A DNA stretch of 17,440 bases from Thermoplasmata archaeon (lineage in GTDB: Archaea; Thermoplasmatota; Thermoplasmata; WALJ01), in NCBI GenBank assembly GCA_015522885.1, contig WALJ01000009.1, positions 1-17,440 on the forward strand, given 5' to 3'. Both the position numbers and the translations under genes were made by a program. Position 1 is the stretch's first letter. Each line of letters starts with the position of its first letter. Below, in pieces: positions 7,335 through 14,002 of the stretch. Under the pieces are notes generated by a model. The model did not search any database and was not told the DNA's origin. It saw only the letters and a list, made by a program, of their open reading frames with translations.

Positions 7335-8156
7335 TCACAGGTTCATCCGGTATGCCTGAACAGCATGCCCGTTTGAATCATAGACCGCCACGACTATTGC
7401 CATGTTAGAGGGATCCGAAACATCACCGTTCCATGTCCCGCTTTTCGAATACGCGCTTCCGGAAGAGACAGACATATCCTGATTGAGTGCATATCCCATG
7501 AAAGCGTTGGGTATGGGCTTGTTCTTTACATTGGTGTATCCGGACACCTTTTCGATTACGAAGGCGCGTATGTGCCCGGAGAAGGAGCCGGATTGCACGG
7601 ATACGCTTACCGAGTAGCTTATTCCGGACGAGAACGAGTGAGCGCTCCCCGTTATCCTGATATCGGGCACATCCCTGCCCTTGCAGTAATCTATATCCGA
7701 TGTATATTTTGAAGAATCCACAGCGCCGAGTTCTCCTTTAACTCCGCCGTCAAACTCGGTATCCGGAGTTCCCTGCTGCTTTGATACCTCCGTGTATCTG
7801 TTGTATGCGTCCTGATTAACATCTGCTATAAAGGTAACGAAATAAAAGTCATTCCTGCTATTTTCTATATTTTTCAGGTCGTCTTCGGCGTTAGCACAGT
7901 ACGGACACGTGGTTGTTACGAACAGTTCTCCTATGACATGATGCACTTTTGTGGTGGTCGTTCCTCCGCTTCCTCCGCTAGTTGTAGTCTCTATGCTCCC
8001 TCCACCAGTTCCTGAGATCAGCCAGTAAGCAGAGGCGGCACCGACCCCCGCTATGACAATGAGAATGGATATAAAGAGAGCGAGATTCTTCTTTCTCATG
8101 TCTCCCGCGTGTGATTCTGCGTCGAATTCGTTCGTTTCTTTACGCCTTTTTGACAT
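7335..8156 (-). CDS. Membrane-anchored thioredoxin-fold protein (CPYC) with C-terminal beta domain
   Basis: 273 residues. A charged N-terminus (1-23) is followed by one hydrophobic helix (about 24-47) and a Gly/Ser/Thr-rich linker (49-69), so the rest probably lies outside the membrane. VIGELFVTTTCPYCANAEDDL places a C84-P-Y-C87 redox pair after the first strand of a thioredoxin fold, the layout of glutaredoxin- and DsbA-like proteins. A third cysteine occurs near residue 160 (DYCKGRD). The final ~110 residues are rich in Ser, Gly and Val and look like a beta-sandwich; I do not recognise this domain. Likely role: thiol-disulfide exchange on exported proteins, substrate unknown. The start is uncertain: a TATA-like CCATATAAAGG lies only 8-18 bases before the ATG at 8156, and a second ATG at residue 20 just before the hydrophobic helix is possible. 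Confidence 0.75.
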   Translation of the reverse strand: MSKRRKETNEFDAESHAGDMRKKNLALFISILIVIAGVGAASAYWLISGTGGGSIETTTSGGSGGTTTTKVHHVIGELFVTTTCPYCANAEDDLKNIENSRNDFYFVTFIADVNQDAYNRYTEVSKQQGTPDTEFDGGVKGELGAVDSSKYTSDIDYCKGRDVPDIRITGSAHSFSSGISYSVSVSVQSGSFSGHIRAFVIEKVSGYTNVKNKPIPNAFMGYALNQDMSVSSGSAYSKSGTWNGDVSDPSNMAIVVAVYDSNGHAVQAYRMNL

Positions 8157-8163
8157 CTCTATA

Positions 8164-8174
8164 CCTTTATATGG
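8164..8174 (-). promoter_or_regulatory. TATA-like element of the thioredoxin-fold gene
   Basis: The reverse strand reads CCATATAAAGG. Its centre is only about 14 bases before the ATG at 8156, too close for that start if used at the normal 25-base distance. Either the real start is the ATG at 8099, or an upstream box (TCTTTATTT near 8203-8195) is used. Confidence 0.35.
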
Positions 8175-8309
8175 ATGAAACAGAAGGCAGGGTAAATAAA
8201 GATATCGGATAAATCAGCATCTCTGAAAGCCATTTCGATGATTCGAATCTCTGATTTCAGGTGAATTATAGTCGCCGACCTGACTTTATTAACTTATGCG
8301 TGGGCAGAC

Positions 8310-8519
8310 GGGCTTTACGAGGAACGATAGTTCCGAGTTTGCCTTCTGATAAGAGGGCTTTACGAGGAACGATAGTTCCGAGTTTGCCTTCTGATAAGAG
8401 GGCTTTACGAGGAGCGACAGCTCCGAGCAGACCTTCCTTGTGGAAGGACGTGGGAGGAACGATAGTTCCGAGTAGACCTTCCTTGTGGAAGGACGTGGGA
8501 GGAACGACAGTTCCGAGTA
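8310..8519. repeat. Tandem hairpin array, period 45 bases, five dyad cores
   Basis: The 452-base gap 8157-8608 holds this array. Five copies of a 14-base dyad start at 8321, 8366, 8411, 8456 and 8501. Copies 1, 2 and 4 read GGAAC-GATA-GTTCC, copy 5 has loop GACA, and copy 3 reads GGAGC-GACA-GCTCC, so both arms changed together. The 31-base linkers contain a second hairpin. Between copies 1-2 and 2-3 it is GCCTTCT-GATA-AGAGGGC (8341-8358, 8386-8403; seven pairs, one T-G). Between copies 3-4 and 4-5 it is CCTTCC-TTGT-GGAAGG (8432-8447, 8477-8492; six pairs). Units 1 and 2 are identical over 45 bases. Because 45 is a multiple of three, both strands stay open (about 95-99 codons), but the low-complexity 15-residue repeats resemble no protein I know. 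The function is unknown. Confidence 0.93.
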
Positions 8520-8580
8520 TGACTATAACCACGCCTTCGGATTTTCTGTGCAAAATATGATATGAGAGTATTGGGAGACA

Positions 8581-8590
8581 TAATTAAATA
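8581..8590 (+). promoter_or_regulatory. TATA box of the nucleotide-sugar dehydrogenase gene
   Basis: TAATTAAATA is centred about 23 bases before the ATG at 8609, the spacing of a leaderless archaeal promoter. It lies 60 bases after the hairpin array, so the array is upstream of this promoter and probably outside the mRNA. Confidence 0.6.
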
Positions 8591-8608
8591 CCTCCCCGAT
8601 TTCGGCTC

Positions 8609-9904
8609 ATGAAGATTTCGATTGCAGGCACGGGTTACGTCGGCCTTGTCACCGGAGTGACGTTAGGCGCCATGGGTCATGAAGTTATTCTCGTGGATGT
8701 AATAAGGGAAAAGGTGGATATGGTCGGCAGAGGGATTTCCCCGATATATGAGAGAGGGATGGACAGGCTTTTAAAAAGACTGACGGATGAAGGAAAGATA
8801 AAGGCAACAACAGATATGAAATCCGCAGTTCTGAAGACAGATATCACATTCATCGCCGTTGGAACGCCCTCCAGAGAGGACGGAAGTATAGACCTTTCAT
8901 ACATAAAATCGGTTTCCGAGGATATCGGAAAAGCCATAGGGCGTAAAAAGGGATTTCATGTAGTGGTTGTAAAAAGCACTGTCATACCCGGAACGACAGA
9001 AAGCTTTGTTCTTAAGATAATCGAAAAAATATCGGGGAAAAGGGCCGGAAAAGACTTTGGCATAGCCATGAATCCGGAATTTTTAAGGGAAGGCATGGCT
9101 CTTGAGGACAGCATGCATCCGGACAGGATAGTGCTTGGGGTTCTGGATGAAACGAGCGAAAATATCCTAAAAAAGCTTTATTCTGACATAGATGCCCCGA
9201 TTCTGGTTACCACTCCGAGAAGTGCAGAGATGATTAAATATACATCCAACGCTTTTCTCGCAACAAAGATAAGCTTTGCAAACGAGATAGCCAATATATG
9301 CGACGAACTCGGTATGGACGTATATGATGTTATGAAAGGAGTTGGGATGGACCACCGGATATCTCCGTACTTTCTGAATGCGGGAGCAGGATTCGGAGGT
9401 TCCTGTTTCCCGAAGGATGTCAAGGCACTTATCTCTGCGGCGAAAGAAAAGGGATATGAACCGGAGATTCTTGAAGAGGTCCTGGAACTTAATGAAAGAC
9501 AGCCTCTGAGAATGATAGAAATTGCCGAAAGGGAGAGAGGAAAACTGAAAGGCAAAAAGGTCGCGGTTCTCGGCCTTTCCTTCAAACCGGAAACGGATGA
9601 TATAAGAGAATCCAGGGCAATTCCCCTTGTAAGGGAGCTTTTAAAGAAAGGTGCCGAAGTCATAGGCTATGACCCGGAGGCAACGGAGAACTTCAGAAAA
9701 CTGTTTCCCGGGATTGAGTATGCGAAGAGTGCGGAAGACGCTCTAAGAAATGCAGATATATGCATGATTCAGGCAGATTGGGATGAATTTGAGAATATAA
9801 ACTATGATTCTTTTGCTCTTGAACTGATAGTGGACGGTCGGAGAACTCTTAAAAGAGCGATTAAAACCCCATATTTTGCTGTAGGGTCAGGAAAACGGTG
9901 GTGA
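8609..9904 (+). CDS. ugd: UDP-glucose / nucleotide-sugar 6-dehydrogenase
   Basis: 431 residues, normal for the UDP-glucose/GDP-mannose dehydrogenase family. These enzymes oxidise the C6 alcohol of a nucleotide sugar to the acid in two NAD-dependent steps, usually giving UDP-glucuronate. The N-terminal Rossmann motif is GTGYVG (7-12). The catalytic cysteine is C266 in FGGSCFPKD. The C-terminal domain shows VAVLGLSFKPETDDIRESRA, typical of the UDP-binding half. The closest functional class is UDP-glucose 6-dehydrogenase (AglM in haloarchaeal N-glycosylation); UDP-N-acetyl-mannosamine or GDP-mannose as substrate cannot be excluded. It is transcribed from its own TATA box and followed after one base by a sulfotransferase gene, which suggests both act on the same acidic, sulfated surface glycan. 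Confidence 0.92.
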   Translation: MKISIAGTGYVGLVTGVTLGAMGHEVILVDVIREKVDMVGRGISPIYERGMDRLLKRLTDEGKIKATTDMKSAVLKTDITFIAVGTPSREDGSIDLSYIKSVSEDIGKAIGRKKGFHVVVVKSTVIPGTTESFVLKIIEKISGKRAGKDFGIAMNPEFLREGMALEDSMHPDRIVLGVLDETSENILKKLYSDIDAPILVTTPRSAEMIKYTSNAFLATKISFANEIANICDELGMDVYDVMKGVGMDHRISPYFLNAGAGFGGSCFPKDVKALISAAKEKGYEPEILEEVLELNERQPLRMIEIAERERGKLKGKKVAVLGLSFKPETDDIRESRAIPLVRELLKKGAEVIGYDPEATENFRKLFPGIEYAKSAEDALRNADICMIQADWDEFENINYDSFALELIVDGRRTLKRAIKTPYFAVGSGKRW

Positions 9905-9905
9905 T

Positions 9906-10889
9906 ATGGTAGAACAGATATTCATAGGCGGAACCGGAAGAAGCGGGACCACAATACTTTCGAGAGTTCTGGGAAAACACCATGAGATCTACAGATATCC
10001 GTTTGAAACCAGGTTCATAATAGACCCCGATGGACTTATAGACCTCGTTCCCGCCTTATCGGATGAATGGTCGCCATGGAAGGGGGATGCGGCTGTGAGA
10101 AAATTTAAAAGGATGATGTGGGAGTTTTATCCCCCGAAAATAAGAGGAAGCTTTAGGAAGCTCGCAAGACAGGCTATTCCCAAGATTGGAATAAGCCCCC
10201 CCAGATATGCTTTGTGGGTCTCGTATAAAGACATAATTCCAAGAAAAGAATTCAAGAGAAATGTGGATGAATTCATTGAAAAAATAGTTTACAGGGAGTT
10301 CAAAGGGTATTGGGTCGGATCCGATGAGTACAGATTCGGATCGAAAATAATGGCCACGAAAAGGTTTAAAAGGAAGGAAATAATCGAATTGTCCGGAAAC
10401 CTTGTAAACTCCATATCCCGATATCCGATGAAAAAAGAGGGAAAAAATATCTGGCTGGACCACACACCGTTCAACATACTCCACGCATCCCTTCTACATG
10501 AAATGTTTCCCGATATGAAGTTGATACATATATATAGGGATCCGAGAGATGTTGTGAGCTCTTATAAAACAAAGAGCTGGGGAGGGAACAGCGCTCTTGA
10601 TAATGCACTGTGGATTAAAGGGATACTTGAGAAGTGGGAAGACGAGAAAAGGAAGATCCCCAAGGAGACATACTGCGAAGTCAGGATGGAGGATATGATA
10701 AAAAACCCTGAAAAGGAGCTGAAAAAACTTGTAGACTTCATAGGAATAAGTTTTGACAAAAAAATGATGGAAATAGACCTGAGCAAAGGACACACCGGAA
10801 GATGGAAAGGGGACCTCTCAAAAAAAGAGATGGAGATAACTGAGAAAACTCTCGGAGACATACTCAAAAGATACGGATATGAATCATAG
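9906..10889 (+). CDS. PAPS-dependent sulfotransferase family protein
   Basis: 327 residues. The 5'-phosphosulfate loop is FIGGTGRSGTTIL (6-18) and the 3'-phosphate site is HIYRDPRDVVSSY (208-220), the two hallmarks of the sulfotransferase fold. H197 to N201 region contains WLDHTPFNILH, in the position where related enzymes have a K/D-E-T/K-P motif. It should transfer sulfate from PAPS to an acceptor hydroxyl or amine, probably a sugar. No signal peptide or membrane helix is seen, so it acts in the cytoplasm, on a nucleotide- or lipid-linked sugar. The GGTGGTGAT sequence at 9897-9905, which includes the stop of the upstream gene, is its ribosome site, so translation is coupled to the nucleotide-sugar dehydrogenase. 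It overlaps the convergent phosphoesterase gene by 6 bases at the stops. Confidence 0.88.
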   Translation: MVEQIFIGGTGRSGTTILSRVLGKHHEIYRYPFETRFIIDPDGLIDLVPALSDEWSPWKGDAAVRKFKRMMWEFYPPKIRGSFRKLARQAIPKIGISPPRYALWVSYKDIIPRKEFKRNVDEFIEKIVYREFKGYWVGSDEYRFGSKIMATKRFKRKEIIELSGNLVNSISRYPMKKEGKNIWLDHTPFNILHASLLHEMFPDMKLIHIYRDPRDVVSSYKTKSWGGNSALDNALWIKGILEKWEDEKRKIPKETYCEVRMEDMIKNPEKELKKLVDFIGISFDKKMMEIDLSKGHTGRWKGDLSKKEMEITEKTLGDILKRYGYES

Positions 10890-11594
10890 ATTGGCATCTT
10901 CTTCTCCAAGGTAAATTATCTGCCCCTCCGAGACCGCATACAGATTCCTTCTTTTCACGAATTGAGGCTTATTTTTCAATATGGGAGACAAAAACATGCC
11001 TCCTTTGACAGCATCGCTTCCCCCGCTTATCTCGGAAAAAGCCGGAACGACGATAAGATCATCACTAACAATGAAGCACGGAAAAACAGCGCTCCCCCCT
11101 ACGCTGTCCCTTATCCTGACGATGGGGTGCTCGTGCCCTATAACGGTCATCTTTCCTTCGGGAATGTCGGCATATTCATGGCCGTGAATGAAGAAGAATC
11201 TTTCGGTTGAAAGCCGCTCCACAACCTCAACCCCTCTCTTTTTCAGATATCCGACTATGAAGTTGTCATGGTTTCCCCGAACAAGTGTTATTTCCGTTCC
11301 TTCCATTATGTCCAGAAATTCCCTGACCTCCGAGAATTCGGAGTAAGGCATGGATGAGAACTCATGTTTCAGGTCTCCGTCTATGATGACCCGTTCGGGC
11401 GAGTATCTTTTCATAAGTGCTTCCATGCGCTCCGCCACATCCCTGAACTGTATCCTCGGGTAGAACGGCTCGTCGAAGAGCCCGCTCTCGTATCCGAGAT
11501 GGACATCCGCTATGACGATTGTCGATATCCCGGGCAGCCAGAGAGCCTTTTCACTCAGGAGCCAGACACTGGGCAGAGCCTCTATTCTGTTCAC
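10884..11594 (-). CDS. SbcD-related archaeal metallophosphoesterase
   Basis: 236 residues from a GTG start. The calcineurin-like phosphoesterase motifs appear in order: IADVHLGYE (DxH), IDGDLKH (GDxx), RGNHDN (GNHD), FIHGHEYAD and VIGHEHP (GHxH), giving a two-metal centre. Family members are SbcD-related but smaller, and archaeal ones have unknown natural substrates (phosphodiesters or nucleotides). The longer frame from a GTG at 11645 would add 17 residues (start AILVLIKFFYPERW) unlike relatives, and would run through the TATA-like element at 11621-11629; the GTG at 11594 gives a usual N-terminus (NRIEALPSVWLL) and lies about 31 bases from that element. It is divergent from purQ and convergent with the sulfotransferase. 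Confidence 0.85.
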   Translation of the reverse strand: MNRIEALPSVWLLSEKALWLPGISTIVIADVHLGYESGLFDEPFYPRIQFRDVAERMEALMKRYSPERVIIDGDLKHEFSSMPYSEFSEVREFLDIMEGTEITLVRGNHDNFIVGYLKKRGVEVVERLSTERFFFIHGHEYADIPEGKMTVIGHEHPIVRIRDSVGGSAVFPCFIVSDDLIVVPAFSEISGGSDAVKGGMFLSPILKNKPQFVKRRNLYAVSEGQIIYLGEEDANL

Positions 11595-11620
11595 GAGCTT
11601 CCAGCGCTCCGGGTAAAAAA

Positions 11621-11629
11621 ACTTTATTA
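11621..11629. promoter_or_regulatory. TATA element between metallophosphoesterase and purQ
   Basis: ACTTTATTA is centred about 22-23 bases before the purQ ATG at 11648, as for a leaderless mRNA. On the other strand it reads TAATAAAGT, about 31 bases before the GTG at 11594. The gap of 53 bases shows no better second box, so the element may work in both directions, as between rnhB and valS. Confidence 0.5.
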
Positions 11630-11647
11630 GTACGAGTATTGCCACCC

Positions 11648-12466
11648 ATGAAAATCGAAGACATTAAGGTGGCCATCCTGCGCATGGAGGGGACTAACTG
11701 CGAGGACGAGTCGTATCTGGCATTCAAGAGGCTCGGTGCAAAGCCCGAGATGGTGCATATAAAGCAGATGCTGGGGCTTGTGGAAGGTGAGGAGCGCTCT
11801 CCGTTCGATTACCAGATTCTGATGTTTCCGGGCGGATTCTCTGCGGGAGATTACATAAGGGCAGGTGCGATTTTCGCCGCAATAATGAAGAGCAAGCTCA
11901 TGGATGAACTCAAGGAATATGTCGCTAACGGTTACCCGATACTGGGGGTGTGCAACGGATTTCAGGTTCTCGTCGAGCTGGGAATTCTCCCCGGAATGGG
12001 CGGCATATCGAGTTCTCCTCAGGCAGCGCTCACAACCAACGATTCGAACCGCTTCGAGTGCAGGAACATATACATACGTAACGAAACAAGCACGGCATTC
12101 ACATCGGCATACGGAAAAGGGGACATGCTTCTCATGCCTGTAGCACATGCGGAGGGCAAGTTCACGCTGAATTCCCACAAAAAGAGAGATATTCTCAAAA
12201 AGCTGAATGGGAACGGGCAGATAGCCTTCAGGTATGTTGACCCTGAAAATCCAGACAGCGATGAGGTTCCGTATCCGTGGAATCCAAACGGTTCCGTCGA
12301 GAATATCGCAGGAATAACGAACCCGGAGGGAAATGTGCTGGGAATGATGCCGCATCCTGAGAGAGCATTCTACAACTACATGGTGGGCCTTGAAAAACCG
12401 GAAGATTTCGGCCCGGGAGCGGGAATATTCCGCTCTATGCTGGATTATGTGGCGAAGAGGTTCTGA
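11648..12466 (+). CDS. purQ: Phosphoribosylformylglycinamidine synthase, glutaminase subunit PurQ
   Basis: 272 residues from the ATG at 11648. PurQ releases ammonia from glutamine for the FGAM synthase step of purine synthesis, working with PurL and PurS. The N-terminal EGTNCEDE and FPGGFSAGDYIRAGA motifs are diagnostic. The nucleophile cysteine is in GVCNGFQVL, and the His/Glu pair in PHPERAF completes the class I glutaminase triad. The open frame runs 43 codons further upstream (to 11519), but that extension lies over the divergent gene and is not conserved-looking; the TATA spacing supports 11648. No purL or purS gene is in the window, so PurQ stands apart from its partners here. It ends 37 bases before the G1P dehydrogenase start, in which that gene's own TATA box lies. 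Confidence 0.95.
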   Translation: MKIEDIKVAILRMEGTNCEDESYLAFKRLGAKPEMVHIKQMLGLVEGEERSPFDYQILMFPGGFSAGDYIRAGAIFAAIMKSKLMDELKEYVANGYPILGVCNGFQVLVELGILPGMGGISSSPQAALTTNDSNRFECRNIYIRNETSTAFTSAYGKGDMLLMPVAHAEGKFTLNSHKKRDILKKLNGNGQIAFRYVDPENPDSDEVPYPWNPNGSVENIAGITNPEGNVLGMMPHPERAFYNYMVGLEKPEDFGPGAGIFRSMLDYVAKRF

Positions 12467-12471
12467 ATAGG

Positions 12472-12479
12472 TTTATAAT
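12472..12479 (+). promoter_or_regulatory. TATA box of the G1P dehydrogenase gene
   Basis: TTTATAAT, 6 bases after the purQ stop, is centred about 27 bases before the ATG at 12503. It is too close to the upstream in-frame ATG at 12485, so it decides the start. Confidence 0.6.
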
Positions 12480-12502
12480 CCCCCATGCATAGCGGTGAAC
12501 GA

Positions 12503-13573
12503 ATGAGTGAAAGCTTCTCGAAGCAGAAAATAATGGAACTTCCACGGTCAATTGCTGTCGGACACAGGGTACTGGACAGACTGGGGGAGATATGCGCGGA
12601 AACAGGTCTGACAGGTAGGCCGCTCATAGTAGAGGACGAGATAACAGAGGGCGTGGCAGGGAGAAGAGCAGGGGAAATTCTGAAAGATTCTGGGTTCAAG
12701 GCGTTCAAATTCATGATTTCCGAGGCCGATTGGGGCAATGTGGAGAAGGCTGTGGAATATGCCAAAAAAAGAAAGGTCTCTTTCATGCTCGGCATAGGCG
12801 GAGGAAGGCCCATCGATGTCGCAAAATGCGCATCCTCGGAGATTGGAATACCTTTTGTCAGCGTTCCCACGGCGGCATCCCATGACGGAATTATCTCTTC
12901 CGCGGCATCTCTGCTTGTCAACGGAAAAAAGCGCTCGATATCCGCGCACCCACCCGTTGCAATCGTTGCGGACACCGAGATAATAGCCTCCGCGCCGTAC
13001 AGGCTTATGACTGCCGGTTACGGGGACATAATTTCCAATAAGAGCGCCGTGCTCGACTGGGAGCTCGCAAACAGGGAGAAAGGGGAGGAAATAAGCAGTT
13101 ACGCATCGACGCTTTCAATGATAACCGCTGAGACCATGCTCAGAAATGTCGATAAAATCAAAGAAAGGAGCGAGGAGAGCGCATGGCTCATCGTGAAGGC
13201 GCTGAGCGCATCCGGAGTGGCCATGAGCATAGCCGGCTCTTCAAGGCCGGCGAGCGGTGCGGAACACCTGTTCTCTCATGCACTGGATAGGATAGCAAAA
13301 AAACCCGGATTGCACGGACATCAGTGCGCTCTCGGTTCGATAATCACCTTGAAACTTCACGGTGCGGATTGGGAGGATTTCAGAGACAGAATGAGGATTG
13401 CCGGGCTCCCGACAACAGCGAAGGAGATGGGAATATCGGAGAAGGAGGTCGTGGACGCCATACTGATGGCTCCCGAGATAAGGCCCGAGAGATACACCAT
13501 ATTCCACAAGCTCGGCATGAACAGGGGGAAGGCGGAGAATATCGCAAGAGAAACAGGAGTGATAGGAGGTTAA
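12503..13573 (+). CDS. egsA: sn-Glycerol-1-phosphate dehydrogenase
   Basis: 356 residues. The enzyme reduces dihydroxyacetone phosphate to sn-glycerol-1-phosphate with NAD(P)H, setting the stereochemistry of archaeal membrane lipids; it acts in the cytoplasm. Visible motifs of the iron-alcohol-dehydrogenase-like fold: GIGGGRPIDVAK and PTAASHDGIISSAAS (nucleotide and substrate site), TAGYGDIISNKSA (first Zn ligand Asp), SGAEHLFSHALD and GLHGHQCALG (Zn histidines). The length matches archaeal EgsA. The start at 12503 is preferred over 12485 because of the TATA box position. Translation of the next gene, UPF0179, is coupled through a GGAGGT that covers its end. This gene is the best single marker that the window is archaeal. 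Confidence 0.96.
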   Translation: MSESFSKQKIMELPRSIAVGHRVLDRLGEICAETGLTGRPLIVEDEITEGVAGRRAGEILKDSGFKAFKFMISEADWGNVEKAVEYAKKRKVSFMLGIGGGRPIDVAKCASSEIGIPFVSVPTAASHDGIISSAASLLVNGKKRSISAHPPVAIVADTEIIASAPYRLMTAGYGDIISNKSAVLDWELANREKGEEISSYASTLSMITAETMLRNVDKIKERSEESAWLIVKALSASGVAMSIAGSSRPASGAEHLFSHALDRIAKKPGLHGHQCALGSIITLKLHGADWEDFRDRMRIAGLPTTAKEMGISEKEVVDAILMAPEIRPERYTIFHKLGMNRGKAENIARETGVIGG

Positions 13574-13576
13574 AGA

Positions 13577-14002
13577 ATGGCAATAGTTACACTTATAGGA
13601 GAGAATCTGGCGAAAAAAGGCATGGAATTCACATTTCTGGGGCCGCTGACCGAGTGCAGGGACTGCAAGCTGAGGAACGCATGCTTCAATCTGGATGTCG
13701 GCAGGAAGTACAGAATAAAGGCTCTTAGAGACACGACCCACGAATGCAAGATACACGAGGGAAAGGTGAGGGCCGTAGAGGTGGAAAAGATTCCCACGGA
13801 AGCGGCGATACCGTCAAAAATGGCAGTAGAGGGCACAAGCATACGCTACACACCGGAGAAATGCCTCAATGTGGGGTGCAAATATTACGGGCTCTGCAAT
13901 CCTATGGGACTGAAGGAAGGCTCGAAATACAGGATAGTCAAAATAAAGGGAGATATAAAATGCCCCGAAGGAAAAGAGCTCAAATCAGTCCTTTTTGAGT
14001 GA
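13577..14002 (+). CDS. UPF0179 family cysteine-rich protein
   Basis: 141 residues, the normal size of UPF0179, a family found almost only in Archaea and without a known function. It has a TxxGxxLAKKGMEFxFxGPL-like start, then two cysteine groups: CRDCKLRNAC near 31-40 with another Cys at 57 (HECKIHEG), and CLNVGCKYYGLC in the C-terminal half with a Cys near 132 (IKCPEGKE). The two halves look like related cysteine-bearing units, so zinc or Fe-S binding is plausible but not shown. A GGAGGT ribosome site (13565-13570) lies inside the end of the G1P dehydrogenase gene, 6 bases before the ATG, so the two are co-translated. Its 3' end overlaps the convergent carboxypeptidase gene by 18 bases. Confidence 0.9.
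   Translation: MAIVTLIGENLAKKGMEFTFLGPLTECRDCKLRNACFNLDVGRKYRIKALRDTTHECKIHEGKVRAVEVEKIPTEAAIPSKMAVEGTSIRYTPEKCLNVGCKYYGLCNPMGLKEGSKYRIVKIKGDIKCPEGKELKSVLFE

Noticed and set aside
8240..8249. tRNA T-loop from GATTCGAATC
   Set aside because: The five-base stems that should flank the TTCGAAT loop do not pair on either strand, and no acceptor, D or anticodon arm is found around it.
8425..8458. Archaeal origin recognition box, from TTCCTTGTGGAA followed by GTGGGAGG
   Set aside because: Resembles the TTCCASTGGAAAC-N-GGGG form only loosely, the G-rich end is broken, and there is no cdc6/orc1 gene or AT-rich unwinding region beside it.
8310..8519. CRISPR array
   Set aside because: Period is regular, but the segments between the cores are themselves repeated instead of being unique spacers, and no cas gene is near.
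11519..11647. N-terminal extension of PurQ by 43 codons
   Set aside because: It would run over the divergent phosphoesterase gene and across the promoter; the PurQ family begins close to the ATG at 11648.
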